Shown here: piece by piece, positions 15,651 through 24,706 of the stretch
How positions within the stretch are numbered: the stretch's first letter is position 1
How the letters are laid out: each line of letters starts with the position of its first letter
NCBI RefSeq assembly: GCF_000934745.1
Contig: NZ_KN882171.1
Span: 1,518 to 40,868 of the forward strand
Direction of reading: 5' to 3'
From: Desulfonatronum thioautotrophicum
GTDB taxonomy: Bacteria > Desulfobacterota > Desulfovibrionia > Desulfovibrionales > Desulfonatronaceae
Length of the DNA: 39,351 bases
Program-made: the position numbers and the translations under genes
The notes under the pieces: model-generated
What the model saw: the letters and a program-made list of their open reading frames with translations, nothing else
The model's database searches: none
What the model was told of the DNA's origin: nothing

Positions 15651-16856
15651 ATGGCCATATTTATCTACAAAGGTCGCAACAAGGTAGGTCGCAGGGTCAA
15701 GGGGGATTTTGATGCCCCGACCCTGGAAATGGCGGAGAACGCCCTGCGCCGTCGCGGATTCACTCAGCTCAAGGTCAAGCCCAAGCCCAAGGATTTGCTG
15801 GAGGGCACATTTCTTGAGGGGCGGATTACCGACAGGGACATGGTTGTTTTCAGCCGACAGTTTTCCACAATGATCAACGCCGGGGTACCCATTCTGCAGT
15901 CCCTGCAGATCATGTGCGAGCAGACGGAAAACAAGCTCTTGCGTCGGGTTCTGTATTCCGTGCGCAACGACATTGAGGGAGGCAGTTCCCTGTTCGATGC
16001 CATGCGCAAGCATCCCAAGGTGTTCACCGACCTGTACGCCAATATGGTCAACGCCGGAGAAGCCGGCGGCGTGTTGGACGTTATTCTGCTCCGCTTGGCG
16101 GACTATCTGGAAAAAGCGGCCAGACTCAAGGCCAAGGTCAAGTCCGCCATGGTCTACCCGGCCGTGGTGGTCACGGTGGCTGTTGCGGTTATCGCCATCA
16201 TCCTGATGTTCGTCATCCCGACATTTGAAACCATGTTCGCGGATTTCGGCGCGGCCCTGCCTTTGCCGACCCAAATCGTCATCAACATGAGCCGGTTCAC
16301 GCAGGACAACATAGTATATATGATTGTTGGCGCCGTAGCCTTTGCGATCATCGCCAAAAGGCTGTACCGGATTGAGCGGTTCAAGATCATGGTGGACTTC
16401 TGGGTGTTAACCCTTCCTGTTTTCGGCCCGTTGTTGCGCAAGGTCGCCGTGGCCCGATTCGGGCGAACTTTGAGCACGATGGTTTCCAGCGGGGTGCCGA
16501 TTCTGGGCGCCCTGGATATCGTCGCCCGCACCTCCGGTAACAAGACAGTGGAGCGAGGCGTCCTGGAATCCAAGAAAAGTATTGCCGAGGGGCAGACGCT
16601 GGCCGACCCCTTGGAGGCAACCGGTGTTTTTCCGCCCATGGTCGTTCAGATGATTTCCATTGGCGAAACGACCGGGAATTTGGATCACATGCTGGCCAAG
16701 ATCGCCGACTTCTACGACAATGAAGTAGATGTGGCCGTGGAGACGTTGACCTCGTTGTTGGAGCCAATAATGATCGTCTTTCTCGGAGTCGTGGTGGGAG
16801 GCCTAGTGGTGAGCATGTATTTGCCGATCTTTCAGATCGGTGAGACCATCATGTAG
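15651..16856 (+). CDS. pilC: Type IV pilus / type II secretion inner-membrane platform protein PilC
   Basis: At 401 residues it has the usual length for PilC/GspF. The N-terminus (MAIFIYKGRNKVGRRVKGD...AENALRRRGF) is characteristic, followed by two copies of the T2SF domain (about 70-195 and 270-395) with three membrane segments near 170-195, 215-235 and 375-395. The motif FSRQFSTMINAGVPILQSL and its second copy FGRTLSTMVSSGVPILGAL are plain. PilC works with the PilB/PilT ATPases in the inner membrane during pilus assembly. None of those partners is in the window, so this copy is detached from a pilus cluster. The upstream neighbour is mutT. Confidence 0.92.
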   Translation: MAIFIYKGRNKVGRRVKGDFDAPTLEMAENALRRRGFTQLKVKPKPKDLLEGTFLEGRITDRDMVVFSRQFSTMINAGVPILQSLQIMCEQTENKLLRRVLYSVRNDIEGGSSLFDAMRKHPKVFTDLYANMVNAGEAGGVLDVILLRLADYLEKAARLKAKVKSAMVYPAVVVTVAVAVIAIILMFVIPTFETMFADFGAALPLPTQIVINMSRFTQDNIVYMIVGAVAFAIIAKRLYRIERFKIMVDFWVLTLPVFGPLLRKVAVARFGRTLSTMVSSGVPILGALDIVARTSGNKTVERGVLESKKSIAEGQTLADPLEATGVFPPMVVQMISIGETTGNLDHMLAKIADFYDNEVDVAVETLTSLLEPIMIVFLGVVVGGLVVSMYLPIFQIGETIM

Positions 16857-16911
16857 ACAAAGCCGTTTGCATGGCGGAAGGACGTTTCTGACCAGCCAGT
16901 TGAAACGAATT

Positions 16912-16915
16912 GGAG
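16912..16915 (+). promoter_or_regulatory. Ribosome binding site choosing the metF start
   Basis: GGAG at 16912-16915 is 6 bases before the GTG at 16922. It overlaps the alternative TTG start at 16910, so the GTG is preferred. Confidence 0.6.
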
Positions 16916-16921
16916 CGAAGA

Positions 16922-17797
16922 GTGAAGATCAGAGAATTGTTGGAAAAACCATTGCGGTCAAAGATTTCCCTGGAATTTTTCCCTCCCAAGGATCGGGCCA
17001 ACTGGCCGAAGTTTTTCAATACCGTCCAGAAACTGCAGGCTGTTGACCCGCTGTTCGTCTCGGTAACCTATGGTGCGGGTGGCAGCACGCAGGCTGCAAC
17101 CCTGGAAATCGTGACCACCCTGAAACGGGACTTTGGCATGGAGCCCATGGCGCACCTGACGTGCGTCGGGGCCTCCAGCGAGGCTTTACGCGAGTTTTTG
17201 GATGACCTGATCCGGGCCGACGTGCGCAATGTCATGGCGCTGCGAGGTGATCCGCCCCAAGGGGAAAGCAAGTTCATTCCCTCGGACGATGGGTTTCGGT
17301 ACGCATCCGATTTGGTGCAATTCATTGCCGTGCGTTATCCGGATATCGGCATCGGTGTGGCCGGCTACCCAGAGGGACATCCCGAGGCTGTGGGGCTGAA
17401 AGAGGATTTGGATTTCCTGCGAATGAAGCTGGCACTGGGAGGTGACTTCGTGGTGACCCAACTCTTTTTTGACAATGCCGTCTACTGGGACTTTGTGCGT
17501 CGCGCTCAGGCCATTGGAGTGAATAAGCCCATTGTGCCCGGGATCATGCCGATATTCAGTCTGAAGTTCATTCAGCGGATAACCTCCATGTGCGGATCGA
17601 GCCTGCCATCCGGATTTATGCGGGATTTGGAAGAAGCCGACGCGAAAGGCGGGGACGCGGCGGTCCAGGATGTGGGGATGGCCCATGCCGCCGGCCAGAT
17701 CCAGGATCTTTTGGACAATGGTGTTCCGGCTGTGCATCTGTACACCATGAACCGGTCCGACGGATGTCTGCGGATCCTGGAGCAGGTGCGGTGCTGA
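16922..17797 (+). CDS. metF: 5,10-methylenetetrahydrofolate reductase
   Basis: About 291 residues in the MetF barrel fold. Seen motifs are SLEFFPPKD with the catalytic Glu near the N-terminus, VSVTYGAGGST, HLTCVG, NVMALRGDPP, GVAGYPEGHPEA and the FDN/PGIMPI substrate region. It reduces methylene-THF to methyl-THF for methionine synthesis, or serves the methyl branch of one-carbon metabolism in anaerobes. GTG at 16922 is chosen because GGAG precedes it at proper distance. The gene lies between pilC and asd on the same strand. With asd and metK in the window it forms part of the aspartate-methionine-SAM pathway. Confidence 0.95.
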   Translation: MKIRELLEKPLRSKISLEFFPPKDRANWPKFFNTVQKLQAVDPLFVSVTYGAGGSTQAATLEIVTTLKRDFGMEPMAHLTCVGASSEALREFLDDLIRADVRNVMALRGDPPQGESKFIPSDDGFRYASDLVQFIAVRYPDIGIGVAGYPEGHPEAVGLKEDLDFLRMKLALGGDFVVTQLFFDNAVYWDFVRRAQAIGVNKPIVPGIMPIFSLKFIQRITSMCGSSLPSGFMRDLEEADAKGGDAAVQDVGMAHAAGQIQDLLDNGVPAVHLYTMNRSDGCLRILEQVRC

Positions 17798-17939
17798 GAG
17801 GGCATTGGCCACGACACTGATTTTAGCCGTGAACAGATTTGGGCTCCTTATCGAAATGGAGAACAAAAAACACATCGTCCGCGGCATAGCCATGCCGCCG
17901 TCGACGACCTGTCCGATGGAAAACAAGGAGTAAAAAAAT

Positions 17940-18965
17940 ATGCATGCCAAGCAGTTGCGAGTCGGAGTGGTGGGTGCCACCGGAGCAGTGGGCCGGGAGA
18001 TGCTGAAGATCCTGGAGCAGCGTACGTTTCCCGCTGGGATTGTCCGCGCCCTGGCGTCATCCCGATCCGCCGGCCGGGAAATCCCCTTTATGGGTGGACA
18101 GCTGACCGTGGAGGAACTTGGAGAAGATTCGTTTCATGACCTGGATCTGGCCTTGTTTTCCGCCGGAGGGAGCATTTCCGAGCAATACGCCCCCATCGCG
18201 GCCCGATCCGGATGCGTGGTGGTGGATAATTCCAGCGCCTGGCGCATGGACCCGGAGGTGCCTCTGGTGGTTCCGGAAGTGAATCCGGATGATCTGGCGT
18301 GGCACAAAGGAATCATCGCCAATCCCAATTGTTCGACAATCCAGATGGTCGTGGTGCTCAAGCCCTTGCACGACGCGGGAAAGATCAAGCGCGTGGTGGT
18401 CTCCACCTACCAGGCTGTTTCCGGAACCGGGCAGAAGGCCATCGAGGAGTTGGAGTCCCAGGTGCGCCAGATGTTCAACATGCAGGAGCCCGAAGCAAAG
18501 GTTTATCCGCACCAGATAGCCTTCAACTGCCTGCCGCATATCGATGTGTTTCTGGATAACGACTATACCAGGGAAGAGATGAAAATGGTCCTGGAAACCC
18601 GAAAGATCATGGGTGATGCGGACATCCGGTTGACGGCCACGACGGTCCGGGTGCCGGTCTTCTACGGTCACAGCGAGTCCGTCAACGTCGAAACGGAGAA
18701 AAAGATCTCCGCGGCCGAGGCCCGGGGCATCCTCAGTCAGGCGCCCGGCGTGCAGGTTTTGGACAACCCTGGGGAAAAAATCTATCCCATGCCCATCCAT
18801 GCAGCCGGAGAGGATCTGACCTTTGTCGGGCGTATCCGTGAGGACGAGTCCATCGCCAACGGACTCAACCTTTGGATTGTGGCGGATAATTTACGGAAAG
18901 GGGCGGCATTGAACACGGTACAGATTGCCGAGGTGCTGGTGGACCGTGATCTGGTTCGGGTGTAG
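17940..18965 (+). CDS. asd: Aspartate-semialdehyde dehydrogenase
   Basis: 341 residues. The NADP-binding motif GATGAVG is at 12-18, the catalytic cysteine is Cys131 in NPNCSTIQ, and the family landmarks VSTYQAVSGTGQKAIEEL and TTVRVPVFYGHSESV are present. It converts aspartyl phosphate to aspartate semialdehyde, the branch point to lysine, diaminopimelate, threonine and methionine. A clear AAGGAG ribosome site lies 9 bases before the ATG. It sits between metF and a PLP enzyme, all on the same strand. Confidence 0.96.
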   Translation: MHAKQLRVGVVGATGAVGREMLKILEQRTFPAGIVRALASSRSAGREIPFMGGQLTVEELGEDSFHDLDLALFSAGGSISEQYAPIAARSGCVVVDNSSAWRMDPEVPLVVPEVNPDDLAWHKGIIANPNCSTIQMVVVLKPLHDAGKIKRVVVSTYQAVSGTGQKAIEELESQVRQMFNMQEPEAKVYPHQIAFNCLPHIDVFLDNDYTREEMKMVLETRKIMGDADIRLTATTVRVPVFYGHSESVNVETEKKISAAEARGILSQAPGVQVLDNPGEKIYPMPIHAAGEDLTFVGRIREDESIANGLNLWIVADNLRKGAALNTVQIAEVLVDRDLVRV

Positions 18966-19039
18966 CTGGAAATTCGGTTTTCGCGGACCGTTTCCCGGGC
19001 CGCAGAATGTGTGGATGAGATAAATTCGAGGTGGGAAGA

Positions 19040-19984
19040 ATGCTAGCTGTTGTCAATGATCCTAATGCGTATATGGAGCGGATGCTTCAGGCGCCCAGGC
19101 CGGGAATCAGCGAAGTCATGGCCTTTTACGACCACCGAGTCGGGGTGATCGGCACGGACCCGCGATTGATGCTGCTCCCCCTGGACGACCATATGGTGCA
19201 TCGGGGGGACGGTGTGTTCGAGACCATGAAATTCGTGGAGCGTAAGCTCTACCAGCTTGAACCGCACCTGGAGCGGCTGAGGTTTTCAGCCCGTTCGATC
19301 CACCTGGACCCACCGTGTCCCTGGGGGGACATGAAGACCATGATTCTGGAGGTGGCCAAGGCAGCGAACAGCGATCAGGGCATGGTGCGTCTTTTGCTGG
19401 GTCGCGGGCCGGGGGGGTTCGGTATTGATGCCCGTGAGTGCCCCAAGGCCAGCTTGTACATCGTGGCCTATGCCCTGCATCCTCGACCTGAATCCGTTTA
19501 TGAACAGGGGGTTACGGCCTCTCGTTGCTCCATGCCCGCCAAACGCGGCCTGATGGCCAAAATCAAAAGCGTCAATTATCTGCCCAACGTGCTGATGAAG
19601 CGGGAGGCCGTGCAGTCCGGCTGCGACTATTCCCTGTGTTTTGACGAGGAAGGCTTTCTGGCCGAAGGGGCCGTGGAAAACGTCTGCCTGGTGGACGCCC
19701 AGGGACGGTTGGTCGTCCCTGAGCTGAACAGTGCCCTGACCGGGACCACCTTGATGCGGGCCTTGGACGCGGTCAAAGATGAGATGCCGGTCATTTTTCG
19801 CCAGGTTGCCGAGGACGATGTCTACCTGGCCCGCGAGGTGATTCTTCTCGGCACGACCATCGATGCCCTGAGCGTGGTGCGCTTCAACAAGAAGCCCATT
19901 CACGATGTCCGGCCGGGTCCGGTGAGTCAAAGAATGCGTCAATTTCTCATCCAGGATCTACGGAACACCGGCATTGCAGTGTAG
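19040..19984 (+). CDS. Class IV PLP aminotransferase (BCAT / aminodeoxychorismate lyase family)
   Basis: 314 residues from the ATG at 19040, chosen because GAGGTGGG precedes it; a GTG at 19031 lies inside that ribosome site. Family motifs: HRGDGVFETMK near the N-terminus, RLLLGRGPGG, the PLP lysine in KIKSVNYLPNVLMK, EGAVENVCLVD and LTGTTLMRALD. Fold type IV covers branched-chain aminotransferase, D-amino acid aminotransferase and 4-amino-4-deoxychorismate lyase (PabC), which cannot be separated by eye. The neighbours (asd before, waaA after) do not settle the substrate. Confidence 0.88.
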   Translation: MLAVVNDPNAYMERMLQAPRPGISEVMAFYDHRVGVIGTDPRLMLLPLDDHMVHRGDGVFETMKFVERKLYQLEPHLERLRFSARSIHLDPPCPWGDMKTMILEVAKAANSDQGMVRLLLGRGPGGFGIDARECPKASLYIVAYALHPRPESVYEQGVTASRCSMPAKRGLMAKIKSVNYLPNVLMKREAVQSGCDYSLCFDEEGFLAEGAVENVCLVDAQGRLVVPELNSALTGTTLMRALDAVKDEMPVIFRQVAEDDVYLAREVILLGTTIDALSVVRFNKKPIHDVRPGPVSQRMRQFLIQDLRNTGIAV

Positions 19985-20038
19985 TCGGCGGTTTCCCTAT
20001 CAGGCTTCAGCCTGGTGTCCCACCAGGTAGCGCGGCGC

Positions 20039-21376
20039 ATGCTTCTGCTTTATCGCCTGCTGTTTCCGGTGGCTTTGTTGGCGCTCTTGCCGCTGTACCT
20101 GCCACGCATGCTCCGGCGAGGCGGGTATTTTCAGCATTTTGGCCAGCGCCTGGGACGGGTGCCAAAATTGCCTGCAAAGTCTGCCGGGGCGCAACGTATC
20201 TGGGTTCATGCCGTAAGCGTCGGAGAACTGCTGGCCCTGGGACCGTTGCTGGATCTGTTGCGCCAAGAACATCCATCGGCCCAGATCGTGATGACAACCA
20301 CCACCAGCACGGGCTATGCACTGGCGGAACGCAAATACGGTCCAAACCTGACCTATCTTGGGTATTTCCCACTGGATTTTTGGCCGATGAGTCGACGGAC
20401 CTGGGAACGCCTTCAGCCGGACCTGTGCCTTTTGATGGAGGGAGAACTCTGGCCGGAGCATTTGCACCAGGCCAGAATTCGCCAAATACCGGCCCTGCTG
20501 ATCAATGCCCGGATCTCCGAACGGTCTTTTCGCCGATGGCGATCTCTCCCTCCTCTGCTGCGCACTCCTCTGGTCATGGTGACCACGTTTGTGGCCGCCT
20601 CGGACGAGGATGCTCGCCGGTTTGCTTTGCTGGGTGTTTCGGAGGACCGCATTCAGGTCGGCGGAAATCTCAAGCTGGACTTTTCACCTGCGCCGATCCT
20701 GGACCCGACTGCCTTGGACCTTTTGCGACGGGAGTTGGGCCTTCGTTCTGCAGAGGGAAACACGAGGAGTGTTCCGCCAGCCCTGGTCCTGGCTGGGGCG
20801 TCCACCTGGCCCGGAGAGGAGGAGATGCTGACCAGGGTGGTCCGGCAGTTGGAAGGCCAGGGTATTTCTTGTCAGTTGCTGTTGATTCCTCGGCATGCCG
20901 AGCGCCGTGCCGAAATCCGCAAACAGCTGAGCAAAGAGGGACGGCGAGTGCACTTTCGGACATCAGGGCCGGCCAGTGGCCCGGTGGACGTGGTTGTCGC
21001 CGACACCACCGGAGAGGTGGTTCTGCTGCTCCAAACCGCGGATGTGGTTTTCGTCGGTAAAAGCATGGACCCGCATAGAGGCGGGCAGAATCCGATTGAG
21101 GCTGCGGCTTTGGGCAAGGCCGTGCTCTTTGGTCCGAATATGCAAAATTTTCGGGCTGTTGTTGGCTCGATGCTCGAGGCCGGTGCGGGAAGGTGCGTGA
21201 GAGATGAGGCCGAGTTGGCCCAAGCTGTGGCCGAGCTGTTGGGATGCCGGAAGGCACGGGATGCCATGGGCCAAGCGGCTCGGCAGTGGCATCAGGCCAG
21301 CACCGGAGCCACACGGCGCACGGCGGAGGTGGTCAACCGTTTTCTTGGACCGGCTATTCCCAAGCCGCGTTGCTAG
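20039..21376 (+). CDS. waaA: 3-deoxy-D-manno-octulosonic acid (Kdo) transferase
   Basis: About 445 residues. A membrane anchor (LLFPVALLALLPLYLP) leads into the GT30 domain: RIWVHAVSVGEL, TTTTSTGYALAE, the ELWPE motif in LLMEGELWPEHL, INARISERSFRRW, and the C-terminal donor-binding FVGKSMDPHRGGQNPIEAA. It attaches Kdo to lipid A precursor on the cytoplasmic face of the inner membrane, the first step of LPS core assembly. The ATG at 20039 has no strong ribosome site; a GTG at 20015 in frame is an alternative. The stop shares the palindrome CTAG with the convergent glycosyltransferase gene. Confidence 0.94.
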   Translation: MLLLYRLLFPVALLALLPLYLPRMLRRGGYFQHFGQRLGRVPKLPAKSAGAQRIWVHAVSVGELLALGPLLDLLRQEHPSAQIVMTTTTSTGYALAERKYGPNLTYLGYFPLDFWPMSRRTWERLQPDLCLLMEGELWPEHLHQARIRQIPALLINARISERSFRRWRSLPPLLRTPLVMVTTFVAASDEDARRFALLGVSEDRIQVGGNLKLDFSPAPILDPTALDLLRRELGLRSAEGNTRSVPPALVLAGASTWPGEEEMLTRVVRQLEGQGISCQLLLIPRHAERRAEIRKQLSKEGRRVHFRTSGPASGPVDVVVADTTGEVVLLLQTADVVFVGKSMDPHRGGQNPIEAAALGKAVLFGPNMQNFRAVVGSMLEAGAGRCVRDEAELAQAVAELLGCRKARDAMGQAARQWHQASTGATRRTAEVVNRFLGPAIPKPRC

Positions 21377-22383
21377 AGCATGTCCAGGATGGATGCCAGG
21401 GCCGCCTCCGCTTGCAAAAGGCGCATGTCTTCTTGCGGTGCGCGCAGTACACGGTTGGTTTGATCGTCTCCAGGATAGGGGCGATAGCGAGTCGGGCTTG
21501 TGGGGCCGAACAGGGCCAGGGTCGGGATGCCCATGGCCGCTGCCAAGTGCAGCGGGCCACTGTCGTTGCCCACCACCAGACAGGCCTGAGAGAGCAGATC
21601 CGGAAGCTCTGCCAGAGATGTCTGCCCGGTCATGTTCAGGAAACAGGCTTGTGTCGGCATCGAGGGGGAAGGCATGGACTTGGCGCCGGCCCAGACAACG
21701 CCCATTTCTGGCATGGTTTTGAGCAGCAGACTGGTGAGCAGGCCGTAGCCCGGCCAGTTTTTTTCGGGTCGGCTGCTTTCGGGAAAAAGCAGGATTGATC
21801 TTTTCGCAAGCTGTTTTGAGCAGCTTGCTCGTTGTTCGTTATGCAGGGCAGGGACGATGGGCACACCATTCTGCAAGGGGGATTCGTCGTGACAACCGGG
21901 AGCCCGAAAGGACAGCCGAGGCATGACGTCCCTGGGCAGGCCCAGCAGGGGTAAAAACTCGGCCAGGATTGCCACGGCGTGGACACTGCGATCCCGCGAC
22001 GGCAGCGGAGCGCGCAGGTGATATGCAAACCGGGCCCCTTCACGTGCATCGCTGCGGCCGATGATCTTACCTGCCTTGGCTGAACGGGCAATCACGGCGC
22101 TGCGGGCCAGCCCTTGCATATCCAGTACATGAGTATACTCTCGTTGCCGCATTTCGCGGAGCAACCCCAGGAATCCGCGCAGGCCGTGATGGCGCTTAAA
22201 GAGCAGAATATTGTCCACCACCGGACACCTTGCCACCAGTGGTGCGAAAATGTCCCGGCAGACCCAGTCGATACGTGCTTGAGGTAGTCCAACTTTGATC
22301 ATCTGGGCGACAAGCAGGCCATGGACAATATCCCCGAGGGACGAGGGTTTGATGATCAGAAATTTTGGAGAAGACGTTTCCAT
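21373..22383 (-). CDS. Glycosyltransferase family 9, LPS heptosyltransferase-like
   Basis: 336 residues from the ATG at 22383, giving METSSPKFLIIKPSSLGDIVH, the standard GT9 opening. The longer frame from 22476 would overlap the msbA start and adds no family sequence. The C-terminal half has FPESSRPEKNWP and the donor-site signature CLVVGNDSGPLHLAAAMGIPTLALFG followed by TSPTRY, as in WaaC/WaaF. It should add heptose to the Kdo-lipid A core, which fits its position between waaA and msbA. Which heptosyltransferase it is cannot be told. It points against its neighbours: convergent with waaA, divergent from msbA. Confidence 0.88.
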   Translation of the reverse strand: METSSPKFLIIKPSSLGDIVHGLLVAQMIKVGLPQARIDWVCRDIFAPLVARCPVVDNILLFKRHHGLRGFLGLLREMRQREYTHVLDMQGLARSAVIARSAKAGKIIGRSDAREGARFAYHLRAPLPSRDRSVHAVAILAEFLPLLGLPRDVMPRLSFRAPGCHDESPLQNGVPIVPALHNEQRASCSKQLAKRSILLFPESSRPEKNWPGYGLLTSLLLKTMPEMGVVWAGAKSMPSPSMPTQACFLNMTGQTSLAELPDLLSQACLVVGNDSGPLHLAAAMGIPTLALFGPTSPTRYRPYPGDDQTNRVLRAPQEDMRLLQAEAALASILDML

Positions 22384-22461
22384 GTTCGATTCCAATGAAC
22401 GAAGGGGACCGCTTGCCGATGGATTCCCACCACAATCCTTTTCTCTGGGCGGTGTGTCCTG

Positions 22462-24228
22462 ATGCGAGTAAAGCAAAGCGACGGATTGTTCAAACGGTTT
22501 CTGCCCTATTTCGCTCTTCTCGGTGCGGTCCGCCTACAGTTCGCCGCGGCAATTTTCTTCGGAGTGATTTACGGCATTGCCAGTGGTTTCGGCCTGCCGT
22601 TCATGGCTGACCGGGTTTTTCCGGTCATATTCGGCCCGAAGCCGCCGTCTTTGGGCGTGCTGCTGACCGTGACCGCCTTGATCCCGGCAATCTTCATCCT
22701 GCGCAGTGCCAGTGGGTTTCTTAATGTCTATTTGATCCATTATTGCGGCGGGAAGGTCTTGGAGGCATTGCGGGTGATGGTTTTCACCAAGTTGCAGAAC
22801 CTGCCCTTGGCTTTTTACCAACAGAACAAAAGTGGTGATCTGCTGGCCAGGGTGGTCAACGACACTGGGCAGTTGCAGGGGGTGGTAACCAATGTTGCCA
22901 ATGACCTGATCAAGCAACCGTTGACCTTTGTCGGGGCATTGGGTGCGGTGGTCTACCTGTCCATGAAGCAGCAGGAATTGCTTTTCGTGCTGCTGGCCCT
23001 GCTTCTGGTTCCGGTCTGCATCTTGCCGATCCGGATCATCGGGAAGAAGCTGCTCCACCGGGCGCACAAGTTTTTGGTTCAGACAGCGGATTTAACCACC
23101 ATTTTGAACGAAAACCTTACGGCGACCAAGGAAGTGCGGGCTTTCGGACTGGAAAGGCGAGAAATCCGCAAATTTGAACAGGCTGCGCGAAGCTTGTTTT
23201 ATTGGGCCATGAAAGTGGTCAAGTATTCGCACATCCTCTCCCCGACCATCGAGGTTGTTGCGGCCATTGGAGTGGCCGGAGCAGTGTTCTATGCCGCACG
23301 CCTGGGGGTTGGCCTGGAGCAGATTTTGCCTTTGATCTTTGCGTTGTACATGGCCTACGAGCCGGTCAAGAAGCTGGGACGGATACATAATGAAATTCGC
23401 AGGGGCGAGGCTTCTTTGGAGCGCCTGGAGTATATTCTGGATTCCGAGGACACGGTTCCGGACCCTGAGGTCCCGCAGACTCTGTCTTTGGAGCAGGTGC
23501 GCGGAGAAATCCACTTTGAACAGGTCTTTTTCGCCTATGAACAAGGCATACCTGTTCTTCAAAATGTGAATGCGACGATTTCACCCGGCGAGGTGGTGGC
23601 ACTCGTGGGGCCGAGCGGGGCGGGTAAAACCACCTTCGCCAATCTGATTCCTCGCTTCTATGACGTGTCTGCCGGAGCGATCCGCATCGATGGACGGGAT
23701 GTGCGCAATGTGCGCAAGGAGGATTTACGTCGGGCCATGGCCATCGTTCCGCAGGATCCGGTGCTGTTCAACGACACGGTGAGGGCCAATATTCTTGCCG
23801 GGAATTTGGAAGCTCCGCCCGAGGCGGTGGAGTATGCCGCGGAACGAGCGTTTGCCCACGAATTTATCCAGTTGTTGCCCCAGGGCTACGAGACCGTTGT
23901 CGGGGAAAAAGGCATGCGTCTTTCCGGCGGCCAAAAACAGCGCCTGGCCCTGGCAAGGGCATTTCTCCGCAACGCGCCGATACTGATCCTGGACGAGGCC
24001 ACCTCGGCCCTGGATGCCTCCAGTGAGGAAATGATCCAGCAGGCCCTGGCCGGATTGATCCAAGACAAAACCGTGCTGATCATTGCCCACCGGTTCAGCA
24101 CGATTCGGCTGGCGTCTCGGATATTCCTGTTCGAAAACGGTCGAATCAAAGCCACAGGGGATCACGAAAAGCTCTACATCACCTCCAATATCTACAAGAA
24201 ACTGTATGACCAGCAGATAATGGGCTAG
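22462..24228 (+). CDS. msbA: Lipid A export ABC transporter MsbA-like
   Basis: 588 residues, the half-transporter size of MsbA. Six membrane segments lie within about 15-310. The nucleotide-binding domain has Walker A GPSGAGKT (383-390), Q-loop near 431, an intact signature LSGGQ (487-491), Walker B LILDE (to 512), SALD D-loop and switch His543. It flips core-lipid A across the inner membrane as a homodimer. The link to waaA and a GT9 gene supports lipid A rather than drug export. Its intact signature contrasts with both altered signatures of the double ABC exporter at the start of the window. The stop shares CTAG with the convergent gene. Confidence 0.9.
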   Translation: MRVKQSDGLFKRFLPYFALLGAVRLQFAAAIFFGVIYGIASGFGLPFMADRVFPVIFGPKPPSLGVLLTVTALIPAIFILRSASGFLNVYLIHYCGGKVLEALRVMVFTKLQNLPLAFYQQNKSGDLLARVVNDTGQLQGVVTNVANDLIKQPLTFVGALGAVVYLSMKQQELLFVLLALLLVPVCILPIRIIGKKLLHRAHKFLVQTADLTTILNENLTATKEVRAFGLERREIRKFEQAARSLFYWAMKVVKYSHILSPTIEVVAAIGVAGAVFYAARLGVGLEQILPLIFALYMAYEPVKKLGRIHNEIRRGEASLERLEYILDSEDTVPDPEVPQTLSLEQVRGEIHFEQVFFAYEQGIPVLQNVNATISPGEVVALVGPSGAGKTTFANLIPRFYDVSAGAIRIDGRDVRNVRKEDLRRAMAIVPQDPVLFNDTVRANILAGNLEAPPEAVEYAAERAFAHEFIQLLPQGYETVVGEKGMRLSGGQKQRLALARAFLRNAPILILDEATSALDASSEEMIQQALAGLIQDKTVLIIAHRFSTIRLASRIFLFENGRIKATGDHEKLYITSNIYKKLYDQQIMG

Positions 24229-24632
24229 ATTTCGGGTTTGCCGCCATCCCGGGTGCATAGTCCGCGAGCATGCAGGGCGGCCAGGATGCTATCCGGAATA
24301 GGAGGGTGCTCATGGTCAAGAGCATCCCCATGGCCAGGAACATCCGTGCATGGTGCGGCCGGAGGGATACTCCAACAGGCATCTCCGGGACTGACAGTTG
24401 CAACTACCTTGACCATATTGATCTTGAGGGGTGACAGCAAGGAGGTAAAGATCGCAGGGCGCTGCGCTCCAATGCAGTCGTGCACAATGCCGCAATGCAG
24501 ACACGCCAGGGCCATGTGCAGTGCGCCGGCGGCATCGCGGTACCAGGGGGCGGCAATGTAATCAGGTGCTGTTTTTTTCTGTTGCACGGACCTTCGAAGC
24601 AGGGTTTTGCATTGGCGGCAGGTGATATTCAT
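24225..24632 (-). CDS. Unknown 135-residue protein with CxxC motifs
   Basis: The gene starts at the ATG at 24632, with GGAG 8 bases upstream, and ends in a stop shared with msbA. The N-terminus has CRQC and the middle has CLHCGIVHDC, which could bind zinc or an Fe-S cluster. The central part is moderately hydrophobic, and a His/Asp/Pro-rich stretch follows near residue 100. I do not recognise a family. It lies 75 bases after mgtE, separated by an 8-base tandem repeat that holds its ribosome site, and may be cotranscribed with mgtE. The frame continues upstream inside mgtE only as an open shadow. Confidence 0.6.
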   Translation of the reverse strand: MNITCRQCKTLLRRSVQQKKTAPDYIAAPWYRDAAGALHMALACLHCGIVHDCIGAQRPAIFTSLLSPLKINMVKVVATVSPGDACWSIPPAAPCTDVPGHGDALDHEHPPIPDSILAALHARGLCTRDGGKPEI

Positions 24633-24635
24633 AGT

Positions 24636-24667
24636 CTTGGCTCCTTGGTTCCTTGGTTCCTTGGCTC
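24636..24667 (-). repeat. Four 8-base tandem repeats containing a ribosome site
   Basis: Units 24636-24643, 24644-24651, 24652-24659 and 24660-24667 read CTTGGCTC, CTTGGTTC, CTTGGTTC, CTTGGCTC on the plus strand. On the minus strand this is GAGCCAAG/GAACCAAG, and the unit nearest the ATG at 24632 supplies the AAGGAG-like Shine-Dalgarno sequence. Confidence 0.85.
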
Positions 24668-24706
24668 TTGTGGTTAATGCATTTCGGTCTACACAGACCA
24701 CTTGGA

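Noticed and set aside
22384-22476. 31-residue N-terminal extension of the GT9 protein
   Set aside because: It overlaps the divergent msbA start and has no family sequence; the conserved domain begins right after the Met at 22383.
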